Shown in pieces: positions 41,180 to 50,808 of a stretch of 64,000 bases of DNA. Under the pieces are notes generated by a model, which worked only from the letters and a program-made list of their open reading frames with translations, was not told the origin of the DNA and made no database searches. Source of the stretch: Streptomyces sclerotialus (GTDB lineage: Bacteria > Actinomycetota > Actinomycetes > Streptomycetales > Streptomycetaceae). Where the stretch lies: the NCBI GenBank assembly GCA_000719105.1, contig JODX01000008.1:1-64000 (forward strand), written 5' to 3'. Position 1 is the stretch's first letter, and every line of letters starts with the position of its first letter. The translations under genes were made by a program, and so were the position numbers.

Positions 41180-41209
41180 AGTGTAGGCGAGATCGCGCAC
41201 TGGTCCGAA
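41180..41209 (-). promoter_or_regulatory. purF promoter, leaderless
   Basis: Minus strand TTCGGA (41209-41204), 18-bp spacer, TACACT (41185-41180), then 7 bases to the GTG at 41172. This is a sound sigma70-type promoter with the start codon at the expected +1. Confidence 0.6.
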
Positions 41210-41257
41210 TCCGGTGATCTCGGATACGGCCGGTGAGGTAGCCCTTCCCCAGCAGCC

Positions 41258-42055
41258 TCACTCGTGGGCCACCGCACTGACTCCCTTGCCGTTTTCGCTG
41301 GTCAGGGTCATGGATCGGTGATCGATCTCGTACTCGACACGGTGGCCGAAGAGATCGAGCAGGGCGCGCTCGGTGTCCATGAGTGAGCCGTCGCACATCC
41401 TGCGGGTGGTCTCGGCGGTGCCGAGGGTGATGTGACCGCCGCGTACGGTCGCAGCCGCGGAGACCTGATTGCAGCCGAGACTGCCACTGAGCGTGCCGGC
41501 CTTCTCGTCGAAGGCGAGCCATGCCTTGCCCTCGGCCTCGTCGGGCAGCGGCCGGGCGGAGTCGCCGTCGAGGAGCGCGGTCACCTCCCACTTGGTGCCG
41601 TACAGCCCGGCGGGCTTCTCCTCGGTGAGCCGGACCGTGTCACCGGTCCCGGTGGTGAGGATGAGTTCGCCGTCGTTCACATCGGCGATGAGCGCCCCTC
41701 CGGTGAGGACGCGGGAGAGGGACTCCTCGAACGACATCGGGGCCTTCTCGCAGGCCATCTCGGTGGAACTGACCTGTCCGATGTCCACCCGGTCGCCCTC
41801 GACGGTCGCGGTCGCACCGAAACCGTTGCAGCCGTAATTGCCCCTGGTCTCGCCGCTCTCGTCGATCCGCAGATAGGCGCCCTCGGGGGCCGTGCTGGTC
41901 CGGCCGTCGACGGTCAGGCTGTCCACGTTCCAGTGGACGCCGGTGACGGGCGCCGGCGAGCCCGTGCCGACGGAGCCGCTGCCCGCCTCGCTGCCGCAGG
42001 CCACCAGCAGCGGGACGAGGGTCAGGGCGGTGAGGGTCAGTCGCTGCTTGTCCAT
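41258..42055 (-). CDS. META-domain lipoprotein
   Basis: 265 residues. The signal ends in the lipobox LLVAC (residues 16-20), so it is membrane-anchored outside the cell. Two META (HslJ-like) domains follow, at about 36-130 and 145-260, each with the GxxGCNxxS/G core (GNYGCNGFGATATV and GSLGCNQVSAAATV) and a later Cys (TEMACEKAPMS, TRRMCDGSLMD), which probably pair as disulphides. Function unknown; HslJ is heat-inducible and linked to novobiocin resistance in E. coli. Confidence 0.9.
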   Translation of the reverse strand: MDKQRLTLTALTLVPLLVACGSEAGSGSVGTGSPAPVTGVHWNVDSLTVDGRTSTAPEGAYLRIDESGETRGNYGCNGFGATATVEGDRVDIGQVSSTEMACEKAPMSFEESLSRVLTGGALIADVNDGELILTTGTGDTVRLTEEKPAGLYGTKWEVTALLDGDSARPLPDEAEGKAWLAFDEKAGTLSGSLGCNQVSAAATVRGGHITLGTAETTRRMCDGSLMDTERALLDLFGHRVEYEIDHRSMTLTSENGKGVSAVAHE

Positions 42056-42116
42056 GGCTGTGGGACGGGTGGGACGAGGGGGCGGTTCCCTGTGGGGGGC
42101 GGGCCGCCCTGTCGGC

Positions 42117-42920
42117 TCACCTCATGAGCGGCAGCAGGCCGTCCAGGTCGGCGCGTTCGCCGCTGGCGCTGACCCGCGCCTCCCGTACGGCCGTCTTCCA
42201 GTCCTCGCGTCCGGTGGCGAGCCGGATCCAGGTCAGCGGATCGGTCTCGACGACGTTGGGCGGGGTGCCGCGGGTGTGGCGCGGGCCCTCGACGCACTGC
42301 ACGACGGCGTACGGCGGGACGCGCACCTCCGTGGAGGCGCCGGGCGCCTTGACGGCGAGCGTGTCGGCGAGCAACCGGGTGCAGGCGGCGAGCGCCTGAC
42401 GGTCGTACGGGATGTCGAGGCCCGGCACGGCGGCGTTCAGGTCGTCGGTGTGGACGACGAGCTCGACGGTCCGGGTCACCAGGTGGTCGGCGAGGGACAT
42501 GACGCCGGCCCGGGTCTCGATGAGCCGGTCGGCGGGGGCCTCGGCGATCCGCTCGCTGAACCGTTCCTCGGTACGGGCGTACAGCGCTTCCAGGTCGGAG
42601 TGCTGCCCGGCGAGTTCGAGGCTGTCCTCGGCGATGGCGTCGGCGTACCGGGACGTCACCGAGTGGTAATCGAGCGCGACCAGGTGCGGCTGCTGTGGCG
42701 GCGGGGCGGGCCGGTCCAGGCTCCGGCTGACGCTCTCCATCGCCATGGTGATGTGTGCGGCCAGGTCGCGTACGGTCCACTCCCCGAGCCGGGTGGGCAG
42801 GGCGAGCCGGTCCCCGTCGAGCATGTGCACGGCGGCGCGTACGTGGCCGAACTGGGCCGACACCGCTGTGCGGATCTTGGCGGGGTCGTAGGTGCGGGTG
42901 CGCTTCTTGGCCGGGGACAT
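42117..42920 (-). CDS. maleylpyruvate isomerase-like (DinB/MDMPI) protein
   Basis: 267 residues. The N-terminal MDMPI domain has MLDGDRLALPTRLGEWTVRDLAAHITMAMESV, where LGEW and HI/H residues form the mycothiol-dependent metal site of the family. The C-terminal part (LAVKAPGASTEVRVPPYAVVQCVEGPRHTRGTPPNVVETDPLTWIRLATG) is the sterol-carrier-like domain common in actinobacterial members. The reaction of most members is unknown. It lies between the META lipoprotein and purL. Confidence 0.85.
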   Translation of the reverse strand: MSPAKKRTRTYDPAKIRTAVSAQFGHVRAAVHMLDGDRLALPTRLGEWTVRDLAAHITMAMESVSRSLDRPAPPPQQPHLVALDYHSVTSRYADAIAEDSLELAGQHSDLEALYARTEERFSERIAEAPADRLIETRAGVMSLADHLVTRTVELVVHTDDLNAAVPGLDIPYDRQALAACTRLLADTLAVKAPGASTEVRVPPYAVVQCVEGPRHTRGTPPNVVETDPLTWIRLATGREDWKTAVREARVSASGERADLDGLLPLMR

Positions 42921-42983
42921 GGTGGGGAGCGTAGTTCCCGGGCGGGCGGTTCACCGCGGATTTCGATCTCGTCCGTCACTGCG

Positions 42984-43012
42984 AAGGCCCCGCCCGGGAG
43001 GGGCGGGGCCTT
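42984..43012 (-). terminator. hairpin after purL
   Basis: AAGGCCCCGCCC and GGGCGGGGCCTT form a 12-bp stem 22 bases past the purL stop, loop GGGAG. No U-tract. Confidence 0.7.
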
Positions 43013-43033
43013 GCGCGACGCACTGCCGGCGGT

Positions 43034-45292
43034 TTACGCCAGCAGCGCCGGGATCGTCCCCTCGTGCGCCGTGCGCAGCTCGTCCAGGGAGAGGGCGAAC
43101 TCGCCCTGGACCTCCACCGCGTCACCGTCCACGACACCGATGCGGGTGGCCGGCAGGCCGCGGGCGCCGCACATGTCGTTGAAGCGGACCTCCTCGGAGC
43201 GCGGCACGGCGACGATCGCGCGGCCCGCGGACTCGGAGAGGAGGAAGGTGAAGGCGTCGAGCCCGTCCGGTACGACCAGCCGCGCGCCCTTGCCGCCGAG
43301 CAGCGCCGACTCGACCACGGCCTGGATCAGACCGCCGTCGGACAGGTCGTGCGCGGAGTCGATCATGCCGTCGCGGGAGGCGGAGATCAGGATCTCGCCG
43401 AGCAGCCGCTCGCGCTCCAGGTCCACCTGCGGCGGGAGTCCGCCCAGATGGTCGTGGATCACCTGGGACCAGGCCGAGCCGCCGAACTCCTCACGGGTGT
43501 CGCCGAGGAGGTAGAGCAGCTGGCCCTCCTCCTGGAAGGCGACCGGCGTACGGCGCGCCACGTCGTCGATGACGCCGAGGACGGCCACAACCGGGGTCGG
43601 GTGGATCGCCGCCTCGCCCGTCTGGTTGTACAGGGAGACGTTGCCGCCGGTCACCGGGGTGCCGAGCTGCTGGCAGGCGTCCGCCAGACCGCGCACCGCC
43701 TCCGCGAACTGCCACATCACCGCCGGGTCCTCGGGGGAGCCGAAGTTGAGGCAGTCGGAGACCGCGAGGGGCTTCGCGCCGGTGGTGGCGACGTTGCGGT
43801 ATGCCTCCGCCAGCGCGAGCTGCGCGCCCGTGTACGGGTCGAGCTTCGCGTACCGGCCGTTGCCGTCGGTCGCGATGGCGACGCCCAGGCCGGACTCCTC
43901 GTCGACGCGGATCATGCCGGAGTCCTCGGGCTGGGCGAGGACCGTGTTGCCCTGCACGAAGTGGTCGTACTGGGAGGTGATCCAGGACTTGGAGGCCTGG
44001 TTCGGGGAGCTCACCAGCTTGAGGACCTGCTCGCGCAGCTCCTCGCTCGTCCCCGGGCGGGGGAGCTTGTTCGCGTCGTCCGCCTGGAGGGCGTCCTGCC
44101 AGTCGGGGCGGGCGTACGGGCGCTCGTAGACCGGGCCGTCGTGCGCGACCGTGCGCGGGTCGACGTCGACGATCTTGCCGCCGTGCCAGAAGATCTCCAG
44201 CCGGTCGCCGTCCGTCACCTCGCCGATGACGGTGGCGATGACGTCCCACTTCTCGCAGATCGCGAGGAAGCGGTCGACCTTGTCGGGCTCGACCACCGCG
44301 CACATGCGCTCCTGCGACTCGCTCATGAGGATCTCCTCGGGCGAGAGCGTGGAGTCGCGCAGGGGTACGTCGTCCAGGGTGACGCGCATGCCGCCGGAGC
44401 CGTTGGAGGCCAGCTCGGAGGTGGCGCAGGACAGGCCGGCCGCGCCGAGGTCCTGGATGCCGACGACGAGCTTCTCGGCGAACGCCTCCAGGGTGCACTC
44501 GATGAGGAGCTTCTCCTGGAAGGGGTCGCCGACCTGGACGGCGGGGCGCTTGGAGGGCTTGGCGTCGTCGAAGGTCTCGGAGGCGAGGATCGAGGCGCCG
44601 CCGATGCCGTCGCCACCGGTCCGGGCCCCGTACAGGATGACCTTGTTGCCCGCGCCGGACGCCTTCGCGAGGTGGATGTCCTCGTGCCGCATGACGCCGA
44701 TGGCACCGGCGTTGACCAGCGGGTTGCCCTGGTAGCAAGCGTCGAAGACGACCTCGCCGCCGATGTTGGGCAGGCCCAGGCAGTTGCCGTAGCCGCCGAT
44801 GCCGGCGACGACGCCCGGGAGGACGCGCTTGGTGTCGGGGTGGTCCGCGGCACCGAAGCGCAGCGGGTCCACGACGGCCACCGGCCGCGCGCCCATCGCG
44901 ATGATGTCGCGCACGATGCCGCCGACGCCCGTGGCCGCGCCCTGGTAGGGCTCCACGTACGAGGGGTGGTTGTGCGACTCCACCTTGAAGGTGACCGCGT
45001 AGCCCTGGCCGACGTCCACCACGCCCGCGTTCTCGCCTATGCCGACGAGCAGGGCGTCCGACTGGGGAGCCTTCTCGCCGAACTGGCGGAGGTGGACCTT
45101 GGAGGACTTGTACGAGCAGTGCTCGGACCACATGACCGAGTACATGGCGAGCTCGGCACCGGTGGGCCGGCGGCCGAGGATCTCCACGACCCGCTCGTAC
45201 TCGTCCTTCTTCAGACCGAGTTCGGCCCAGGGCAGCTCGACGTCCGGGGTCGCGGCCGCGTGCTCGACCGTGTCCAGAGGGGTCTTGCTCAT
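43034..45292 (-). CDS. purL: FGAM synthase large subunit
   Basis: 752 residues, the small (Gram-positive type) PurL that works with PurQ and Pur[65 protein letters not shown] and SCATSELA are conserved. It uses ATP to turn FGAR into FGAM with ammonia from PurQ. The gene overlaps purQ by four bases (ATGA), so translation is coupled. Confidence 0.98.
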   Translation of the reverse strand: MSKTPLDTVEHAAATPDVELPWAELGLKKDEYERVVEILGRRPTGAELAMYSVMWSEHCSYKSSKVHLRQFGEKAPQSDALLVGIGENAGVVDVGQGYAVTFKVESHNHPSYVEPYQGAATGVGGIVRDIIAMGARPVAVVDPLRFGAADHPDTKRVLPGVVAGIGGYGNCLGLPNIGGEVVFDACYQGNPLVNAGAIGVMRHEDIHLAKASGAGNKVILYGARTGGDGIGGASILASETFDDAKPSKRPAVQVGDPFQEKLLIECTLEAFAEKLVVGIQDLGAAGLSCATSELASNGSGGMRVTLDDVPLRDSTLSPEEILMSESQERMCAVVEPDKVDRFLAICEKWDVIATVIGEVTDGDRLEIFWHGGKIVDVDPRTVAHDGPVYERPYARPDWQDALQADDANKLPRPGTSEELREQVLKLVSSPNQASKSWITSQYDHFVQGNTVLAQPEDSGMIRVDEESGLGVAIATDGNGRYAKLDPYTGAQLALAEAYRNVATTGAKPLAVSDCLNFGSPEDPAVMWQFAEAVRGLADACQQLGTPVTGGNVSLYNQTGEAAIHPTPVVAVLGVIDDVARRTPVAFQEEGQLLYLLGDTREEFGGSAWSQVIHDHLGGLPPQVDLERERLLGEILISASRDGMIDSAHDLSDGGLIQAVVESALLGGKGARLVVPDGLDAFTFLLSESAGRAIVAVPRSEEVRFNDMCGARGLPATRIGVVDGDAVEVQGEFALSLDELRTAHEGTIPALLA

Positions 45293-45969
45293 GCGTTGAC
45301 CAGCTTCTTGAGGATCGAGGTGAAGAAGGGGAGGCCGTCGGTGCGGCCGGTCCCGATGAGGGGCTCGGTGGCGTGCTCCGGGTGCGGCATCAGGCCCACG
45401 ACGTTGCCGGCCTCATTGGTGATGCCGGCGATGTCCCGCAGGGAACCGTTCGGGTTGACGTCGAGGTACCGGAAGACCACGCGGCCCTCGGCCTCGAGCC
45501 GGTCGAGCGTGTACGTGTCGGCGACGTACCGCCCGTCCATGTTCTTCAGCGGGATGTGGATCTCCTGGCCGGCCTCGTAGTCGGCGGTCCAGGCGGTGTC
45601 CGCGTTCTCCACCCGCAGCTTCTGGTCACGGCAGATGAAGTGCAGGTGGTCGTTGCCGAGCATGCCGCCGGGCAGCAGATGGGCCTCGGTGAGGATCTGG
45701 AATCCGTTGCAGATGCCGAGAACGGGCATTCCCGACTTGGCCTGCTCGATGACGGTCTCCATCACCGGCGAGAAGCGCGAGATCGCTCCGGCGCGCAGAT
45801 AGTCGCCGTAACTGAATCCGCCCGGCAGGACCACGGCGTCGACCTGCTTGAGGTCCTTGTCCTTGTGCCACAGCGCGACCGGCTCGGCACCCGCGAGCCG
45901 GATCGCCCGCTGGGTGTCCCGGTCGTCCAGGCTGCCGGGGAAAGTGACGACCCCAATACGAGCGGTCAC
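45289..45969 (-). CDS. purQ: FGAM synthase glutaminase subunit
   Basis: 226 residues. Class I glutaminase: nucleophile Cys in [11 protein letters not shown] (about 85-96), catalytic His/Glu in [11 protein letters not shown] near 195-205. [10 protein letters not shown] is the PurQ signature. It overlaps purS upstream and purL downstream by four bases each. Confidence 0.98.
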   Translation of the reverse strand: MTARIGVVTFPGSLDDRDTQRAIRLAGAEPVALWHKDKDLKQVDAVVLPGGFSYGDYLRAGAISRFSPVMETVIEQAKSGMPVLGICNGFQILTEAHLLPGGMLGNDHLHFICRDQKLRVENADTAWTADYEAGQEIHIPLKNMDGRYVADTYTLDRLEAEGRVVFRYLDVNPNGSLRDIAGITNEAGNVVGLMPHPEHATEPLIGTGRTDGLPFFTSILKKLVNA

Positions 45970-46232
45970 TTTCCGGCCTCCACCTTCTCTTCCTCCACCT
46001 TCACGGTGAAGTCCTCGATCACGGTGTTGGCGAGGAAGGATTCCGCCAGTTCACGGATGCGGGCGAGCGCGGCGTCGTCGACCGGCCCGTCCACTTCCAG
46101 TTCGAAACGCTTTCCCTGACGTACGTCGGCGATGCCTTCGAAACCCAGGCGCGGCAGTGCACGCTGCACCGCCTGGCCCTGGGGGTCGAGGATCTCCGGC
46201 TTGAGCATGACGTCGACTACGACGCGTGCCAC
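45966..46232 (-). CDS. purS: FGAM synthase structural subunit
   Basis: 88 residues from the GTG at 46232 ([19 protein letters not shown]), which has GGGAG 5 bases upstream and matches usual PurS starts. A GTG two codons earlier is also open. PurS bridges PurL and PurQ in the ammonia-channelling complex. First gene of the purSQL operon. An inverted repeat lies 66-85 bases before the start. Confidence 0.95.
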   Translation of the reverse strand: MARVVVDVMLKPEILDPQGQAVQRALPRLGFEGIADVRQGKRFELEVDGPVDDAALARIRELAESFLANTVIEDFTVKVEEEKVEAGK

Positions 46233-46238
46233 TGGCAC

Positions 46239-46644
46239 TCCCGGTGTGTGGTGCTGAGCAGGTTCCTTCAGACTACCCGCACAAAATTTCTACGCGAGTA
46301 GATTCGTAGGAATCTACGTGATGCCCATCACGATCCCGCAACGGTCCGGTTGCCCCGGGGAAAATCAACGGAAAGATCCGCGACGCCTATTGCGCTGTGA
46401 CACGCTGACGGTTTTAGTCGGTCTGCACTTTGCAATGCCGTGCACTGTACAAAGGAAAAGGTAATAGCCGATACTTTGGCCAGTCGCTCTTTGCGCTGCC
46501 ACCCCGGTGACGCATGAACGGCACATGAACGGCGAAAACAGCCGGACACTCGACAACAACCGGCATCTGCACGCTCCAGCGGTACAGCGTCCTTCGGATC
46601 ACGGCGCGGAGCAGCGGAGATGTCGCACGAAAGGACCGATATTC
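46239..46644. other. divergent promoter region purS / lsr2-like
   Basis: 406 bases, AT-richer than surroundings. Minus strand TAGTCT (46275-46270) may be the purS -10. The inverted repeat at 46298-46317 is just upstream of the -35 position. On the plus strand TGCACTTTGCAATGCCGTGCACTG (46425-46448, split by repeats of TGCA) and AAAGGAAAAGG precede the lsr2-like gene. No gene supported. Confidence 0.45.
46298..46317. promoter_or_regulatory. inverted repeat GTAGATTC-GTAG-GAATCTAC upstream of purSQL
   Basis: Perfect 8-bp arms with a 4-base spacer, placed upstream of the presumed -35 of purS. Such spacing suits an activator. Its protein is unknown. Confidence 0.5.
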
Positions 46645-46962
46645 GTGGCGCAGCGTGTCGTAGTCACTCTCTTCGACGACATCGACGGCTCGGAAGCGGC
46701 GGAGACGATCGCCTTCGGTCTGGACGGCAAGACGTACGAGATCGACCTGAACCAAGCCAACGCCAGCAAACTGCGCACGGCCCTCGCCCCGTACGTCGAG
46801 GCCGGCCGCAAGCGGTCCAAGTCCGGCAAGACGTACCGCCAGACCGACGTGGCCCCCGATCCGGCGACGGTCCGCGCCTGGGCCCAGTCCCACAGGATGG
46901 ACGTCCCCGCGCGCGGGAGGATCCCGAAGAAGGTGTACGAGGCGTTCGCGGCGGATCACTGA
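46645..46962 (+). CDS. lsrL: Lsr2-like nucleoid-associated protein
   Basis: 105 residues from the GTG at 46645, with GAAAGGA about 10 bases upstream. The Lsr2 dimerisation domain is residues 1-60 (VVVTLFDDIDGSEAAETIAFGLDGKTYEIDLN). The DNA-binding domain at 70-105 ends in VRAWAQSHRMDVPARGRIPKKVYEAFAA with the AT-hook-like RGR. Lsr2 silences AT-rich and horizontally acquired DNA. Streptomyces has a main Lsr2 and this second, Lsr2-like copy (as I recall SCO4076, LsrL), whose own role is less clear. Confidence 0.92.
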   Translation: MAQRVVVTLFDDIDGSEAAETIAFGLDGKTYEIDLNQANASKLRTALAPYVEAGRKRSKSGKTYRQTDVAPDPATVRAWAQSHRMDVPARGRIPKKVYEAFAADH

Positions 46963-47283
46963 GGGGTGCCCGGTCCGGCCGGGATCCTTTGATCGAGGGC
47001 CGGGCGAGCGGATCGAGGGCGAGGCGATCGGGAACGCTCGGCGACGCCTGCGCGAGCAGTCGCGTCCAGGCCGGTCGCCGGCCTCCTACCGCCCAGCCCT
47101 GCGGACGCCTTCCTTCCAGGCACCCACCCCTGCGGGTGCCTGGCCCCGGGGCGCCCGCCCGGAGTCGTCAACGGCCGGTCATCCATCACCTCGGCCAACC
47201 GACTTGCACAGCACCCCTGGTGATCAGCTAAAGTCTGGAGCACGCCGAGGGGCAAGGCCGAAAGGCCCAGCTCACGAGGTCAC
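46963..47283. other. intergenic region before tRNA-Gly cluster
   Basis: 321 bases. GGCGATCGG and CGATCG-type words are frequent at 46980-47040. TTGCAC (47204-47209) and TAAAGT (47229-47234), 19 bp apart, form a likely promoter for the tRNA at 47284. No gene. Confidence 0.45.
47204..47234 (+). promoter_or_regulatory. promoter of tRNA-Gly(TCC)
   Basis: TTGCAC, 19-bp spacer, TAAAGT, with the predicted start 40-45 bases before the tRNA. Confidence 0.5.
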
Positions 47284-47355
47284 GCGGGTGTAGTTCAGTA
47301 GTAGAACATCCCCCTTCCAGGGGGAAGGCGCAGTGTGCAATTCCTGTCACCCGCT
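47284..47355 (+). tRNA. tRNA-Gly (TCC)
   Basis: Acceptor GCGGGTG/CACCCGC, anticodon loop CTTCCAG, T-loop TGCAATT, discriminator T. CCA is not encoded. Confidence 0.93.
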
Positions 47356-47435
47356 CTGCACCGCCGGACCGACCACACATGTGGATCAGGTAGGCTGGTG
47401 CTCGCGCCGATCGGTGGGAGCCGGTCGGAGGCAAT

Positions 47436-47508
47436 GCGGACGTAGCTCAGTTGGTAGAGCGCAACCTTGCCAAGGTTGAGGTCGCGAGTTCGAGCCTCGT
47501 CGTCCGCT
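47436..47508 (+). tRNA. tRNA-Gly (GCC), copy 1
   Basis: Acceptor GCGGACG/CGTCCGC, anticodon loop TTGCCAA, T-loop TTCGAGC, discriminator T, then encoded CCA. TAGGCT at 47391 is a plausible -10. Confidence 0.95.
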
Positions 47509-47513
47509 CCAGA

Positions 47514-47550
47514 AAGTAAGTCCCCGGTCCACAGGACCGGGGACTTACTT
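47514..47550 (+). terminator. terminator after tRNA-Gly copy 1
   Basis: A 17-bp perfect stem starting AAGTAAGTCCCC, loop ACA, followed by CTTTATG. Confidence 0.85.
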
Positions 47551-47646
47551 CTTTATGTGTTCCCTCGGTGCCGTTCTGACATTTGTCATGGGGAGTGATG
47601 ACAGCTCGCACTGCTCCCCGGCCGTGACGGCGGGGATGCTGGAGGC

Positions 47647-48678
47647 ATGAACACGAACGGGCACGAGCACGTGATCGATGTCACGGATCTGCGGCGCGTG
47701 TACGGGGGCGGTTTCGAGGCCGTACGGGGGATCACGTTCTCCGTGGGCCGGGGGGAACTCTTCGCGCTCCTGGGCACGAACGGCGCGGGCAAGACATCGA
47801 CGGTCGAACTGCTGGAAGGGCTGGCCGCACCGGCCGGCGGACGAGTACGGGTTCTCGGACACGATCCGTACGAGGAGCGGGCCGCCGTGCGGCCCCGGAT
47901 CGGTGTGATGCTGCAGGAGGGGGGCTTCCCCTCCGAGCTGACCGTCGCGGAGACCATACGGATGTGGGCGGGCTGCACCAGCGGCGCCCGCCCCACACAG
48001 GAGGCGCTGGAGCTCGTCAACCTCGGCCGGCGGTCCGGGGTACGGGTCAAGCAGCTGTCCGGTGGCGAGAAGCGGCGCCTGGACCTGGCGCTCGCGCTTC
48101 TCGGCCGCCCCGAGGTCCTCTTTCTCGACGAACCGACGACCGGTCTCGATGCGGAAGGCCGCCAAAAGACCTGGGAGTTGGTGCGCGAGCTGCGCGACGG
48201 GGGGACGACCGTCCTGCTCACCACGCACTACCTGGAAGAGGCCGAGGGCCTGGCCGACCGGCTGGCCATCCTCCACGAGGGACGTATCGCGGCGACCGGC
48301 ACCCCGGCCGAGGTGACCGCGGCGCAGCCGTCCCGTATCAGCTTCGATCTGCCCGAGGGCTACTTCGCGGGTGACCTGCCCCCGCTGGCCGAGCTCGGCG
48401 TGACCGACCACGAGACGACCGGCCGCACGGTGCGCCTCCGCACGAAGGAGCTCCAGCGCACCGCCACCGCACTGCTCGTGTGGGCCGAGCACGCCCAGGT
48501 CGAGCTGCGCGGACTCGACATCCGGTCGGCGTCGCTGGAGGAGGCGTTCCTGCAGATAGCCCGTGAGGCGTCCGGCGGCACCGGCGCCCTGGCCGCAGGC
48601 GGTGAGCCGGGGCCGGCGGCGATGGCGGCCGGCGGGTCCGGGAACGGCGCGGAGGCGGGAAGGGGAACGGCGAAGTGA
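47647..48678 (+). CDS. ABC transporter ATPase
   Basis: 343 residues. Walker A is LGTNGAGKTSTVELLEGL at about 40-57, signature VKQLSGGEKRRLDLALALLG, Walker B VLFLDEPTTGLD, then the H-loop LLTTHYLEEAE. The C-terminal extension (about 220-320, DUF4162-like) is typical of drug/antibiotic ABC-2 exporters such as DrrA. The C-terminal Gly/Ala tail is low complexity. First gene of a four-gene operon with permease, kinase and response regulator. It overlaps the permease by four bases. Confidence 0.93.
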   Translation: MNTNGHEHVIDVTDLRRVYGGGFEAVRGITFSVGRGELFALLGTNGAGKTSTVELLEGLAAPAGGRVRVLGHDPYEERAAVRPRIGVMLQEGGFPSELTVAETIRMWAGCTSGARPTQEALELVNLGRRSGVRVKQLSGGEKRRLDLALALLGRPEVLFLDEPTTGLDAEGRQKTWELVRELRDGGTTVLLTTHYLEEAEGLADRLAILHEGRIAATGTPAEVTAAQPSRISFDLPEGYFAGDLPPLAELGVTDHETTGRTVRLRTKELQRTATALLVWAEHAQVELRGLDIRSASLEEAFLQIAREASGGTGALAAGGEPGPAAMAAGGSGNGAEAGRGTAK

Positions 48679-49481
48679 CCACTGCGACCCACAGGAACAC
48701 GGCCGCGACGGCCGGGACCACCACGCCCGTCGGCCGTATGGCCGCGCTGGCCCGGGCCGAGCTGACGCTGCTGGGGCGGACCAAGGCCACACTGGTCGCC
48801 GCGTTGTTCGTCCCGCTGGTGCTGCCCTTCAGTCTGCGCACGGCGGTCGACGAGATGGACCTCGACGGCACCGGGCTGTCGGTCGGATCCGTCATACTCC
48901 CCTCCGCCATCGGCTTCTCCCTGCTCTTCGCGGTCTACAGCTCACTGGTGAGCGTGTACGCGGCTCGCCGTGAGGAGCTCGTGCTCAAGCGGCTGCGCAC
49001 CGGAGAGCTGCGGGACACGGAGATCCTCGCCGGTGCGGCGCTGCCGTCCGTCGCGATAGGCCTGGTACAGAGCGTGGTCCTGAGCGCGGCGTGCGTCGCG
49101 CTCCTGGATGCCGGCGCGCCCCAGGCACCGCACTACGCCGTTCTCGGCCTGGTACTGGGTCTGGTCATGTGGCCCGCGCTCGCGGCCGTCACGTCCGCCT
49201 TCAGCAGGAGCGTGGAAGGTGCTCAGGTCGCGGCCATGCCGCTGCTGATCATCTCGATGCTCGCCTCGGGCACGTTCGTTCCGCTCGAGATCCTGCCCGA
49301 CCGCCTCGCCTCCGTCCTGGAGTTGCTGCCGCTCACCCCGATCGTCACCCTCATACGCGGCGGCTGGGCCGGCAATCTGTCCGCGTACGACGCCCTGGGC
49401 GCCATCGCTACAGGGGTCGCCTGGACCGTGCTCGCACTGTGGGCTGTGCGACGGTGGTTCCGGTGGGAACCACGTCGATGA
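48675..49481 (+). CDS. ABC-2 type permease
   Basis: 268 residues with six predicted membrane helices. The ABC-2 pattern includes LLFAVYSSLVSVYAARREELVLKRLRTGELRDTEILAG (the cytoplasmic coupling region), then VLGLVLGLVMWPALAAVTSAFSRS and PLLIISMLASGTFVPLEILPDRL. It forms an exporter with the preceding ATPase. Substrate unknown, probably a drug or lipid-like compound. Followed after 13 bases by the kinase gene. Confidence 0.92.
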   Translation: MTTATHRNTAATAGTTTPVGRMAALARAELTLLGRTKATLVAALFVPLVLPFSLRTAVDEMDLDGTGLSVGSVILPSAIGFSLLFAVYSSLVSVYAARREELVLKRLRTGELRDTEILAGAALPSVAIGLVQSVVLSAACVALLDAGAPQAPHYAVLGLVLGLVMWPALAAVTSAFSRSVEGAQVAAMPLLIISMLASGTFVPLEILPDRLASVLELLPLTPIVTLIRGGWAGNLSAYDALGAIATGVAWTVLALWAVRRWFRWEPRR

Positions 49482-49494
49482 GGGGAGCAGGGGC

Positions 49495-50808
49495 ATGCGG
49501 GGGCCGAGGACACGATGGCGGGAGAAGAACACTCCGGCGAAGGTCGAGACGTACACCCGCTGGTCGTTCCATTGCTTCTCGCTGCTTGAGATAACCATGA
49601 TCGGCATGACCCCCGTCGGCGTCCTGCCGCCGGTCTACGCGCGCTGGGTGATCCTGCTGGTCGCCGCGCACGGCGTGCTGTGCGCGGTGACCGCGTCCCG
49701 GGCGCTCGACTGGACCCGCGGCCGGCGGGAGCAGCCGATCCGTCTCCTCGTCGCGCTCGGGATCTCGACCGGAGCGCTCGGGGTGGCCGCGCTGGGCCTG
49801 ATGGAGTACGGCCCGGACGGTGAGGACGCCGCGGGCGCGGTGGCCACGGTGTTCATCGGCGTGCTCGGCTTCGGCGCGGGAACCATGGCGCTCGGTGTGC
49901 GTAAGCGGAAGCAGGTCCTCGCGTCGGTCACCGGCTTCGCGGTCGGTGCCGGGCTGGGGTCGCTGCCGCTCGGCATACCCGGCCCCGTGGCGCTGGTCAC
50001 CGCCTTCGGGGTGCTGGTGGCCGCCGGTTTCCTCTCCTTCACCTCGGTGTTCTCGGTGTGGCTGCTCAACGCGGTGTACGAGCTGGACGAGGCGCGCGAC
50101 ACCCTCGCCCGGCTGGCCGTCGCCGAGGAACGGCTGCGCTTCGGGCGCGACCTGCACGACGTGATGGGGCGCAACCTCGCGGTGATCGCCCTGAAGAGCG
50201 AGCTGGCCGTGCAACTGGGCCGGCGGGAGCGACCCGAGGCGCTGGACCAGATGGTCGAGGTGCAGCGGATAGCCCAGGAGACGCAGAGCGAGGTACGTGC
50301 GGTGGTGCGCGGGTACCGTGAGGCCGATCTGGCCGCCGAGCTCGCGGGCGCACGCGGGGTGCTGACGGCAGCCGGCATTCAGTGCGAGGTCACGGGCTCG
50401 GCAAGCGGGCTGCCCCAGGAGATCCAGTCGGCACTCGGCTGGGTGGTCCGGGAGGCGACGACGAACGTGCTGCGGCACGGTGACGCGGCGCACTGTTCCG
50501 TGGCCCTGCGCAAGGACGCCGACCGGGCCGTGCTCACCGTCCAGAACGACGGGGCACCCGAGTCCACTCCCATGGGCCGGGGCCATGGCCTCGCCGGCCT
50601 GCGGGAGCGGCTCTCCCAGGTGGACGGCACACTGCACGCCGCGCCCTGTGCCGAGGGCCTGTTCCGTGTGACGGCGGAGGTTCCGCTGCCCGGTCCCTCT
50701 TCCCACGAGCACCGGGAGCCCGCGGACGAGGGCTCGCCACGCCGCGCGGTCGCGGACGACGCCCGGCCGCTGTTGAGCAAGATCGCTACGAGTGAGGTCA
50801 CTTCATGA
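49495..50808 (+). CDS. sensor histidine kinase, DesK/NarL type
   Basis: 437 residues. Five or so membrane helices run at about 45-200 and carry no large extracytoplasmic sensor, which suggests sensing within the membrane. The HisKA_3 phosphoacceptor is LRFGRDLHDVMGRNLAVIALK (His near 219), and HATPase_c motifs are WVVREATTNVLRHG and GHGLAGLRERL. Overlap of four bases with the response regulator gene. DesK-like kinases linked to ABC exporters commonly sense membrane state or the exported drug. Confidence 0.92.
   Translation: MRGPRTRWREKNTPAKVETYTRWSFHCFSLLEITMIGMTPVGVLPPVYARWVILLVAAHGVLCAVTASRALDWTRGRREQPIRLLVALGISTGALGVAALGLMEYGPDGEDAAGAVATVFIGVLGFGAGTMALGVRKRKQVLASVTGFAVGAGLGSLPLGIPGPVALVTAFGVLVAAGFLSFTSVFSVWLLNAVYELDEARDTLARLAVAEERLRFGRDLHDVMGRNLAVIALKSELAVQLGRRERPEALDQMVEVQRIAQETQSEVRAVVRGYREADLAAELAGARGVLTAAGIQCEVTGSASGLPQEIQSALGWVVREATTNVLRHGDAAHCSVALRKDADRAVLTVQNDGAPESTPMGRGHGLAGLRERLSQVDGTLHAAPCAEGLFRVTAEVPLPGPSSHEHREPADEGSPRRAVADDARPLLSKIATSEVTS

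Noticed and set aside
43064..45580. 838-codon plus-strand frame across purL and purQ
   Set aside because: Antisense to purL and purQ, both unmistakable.
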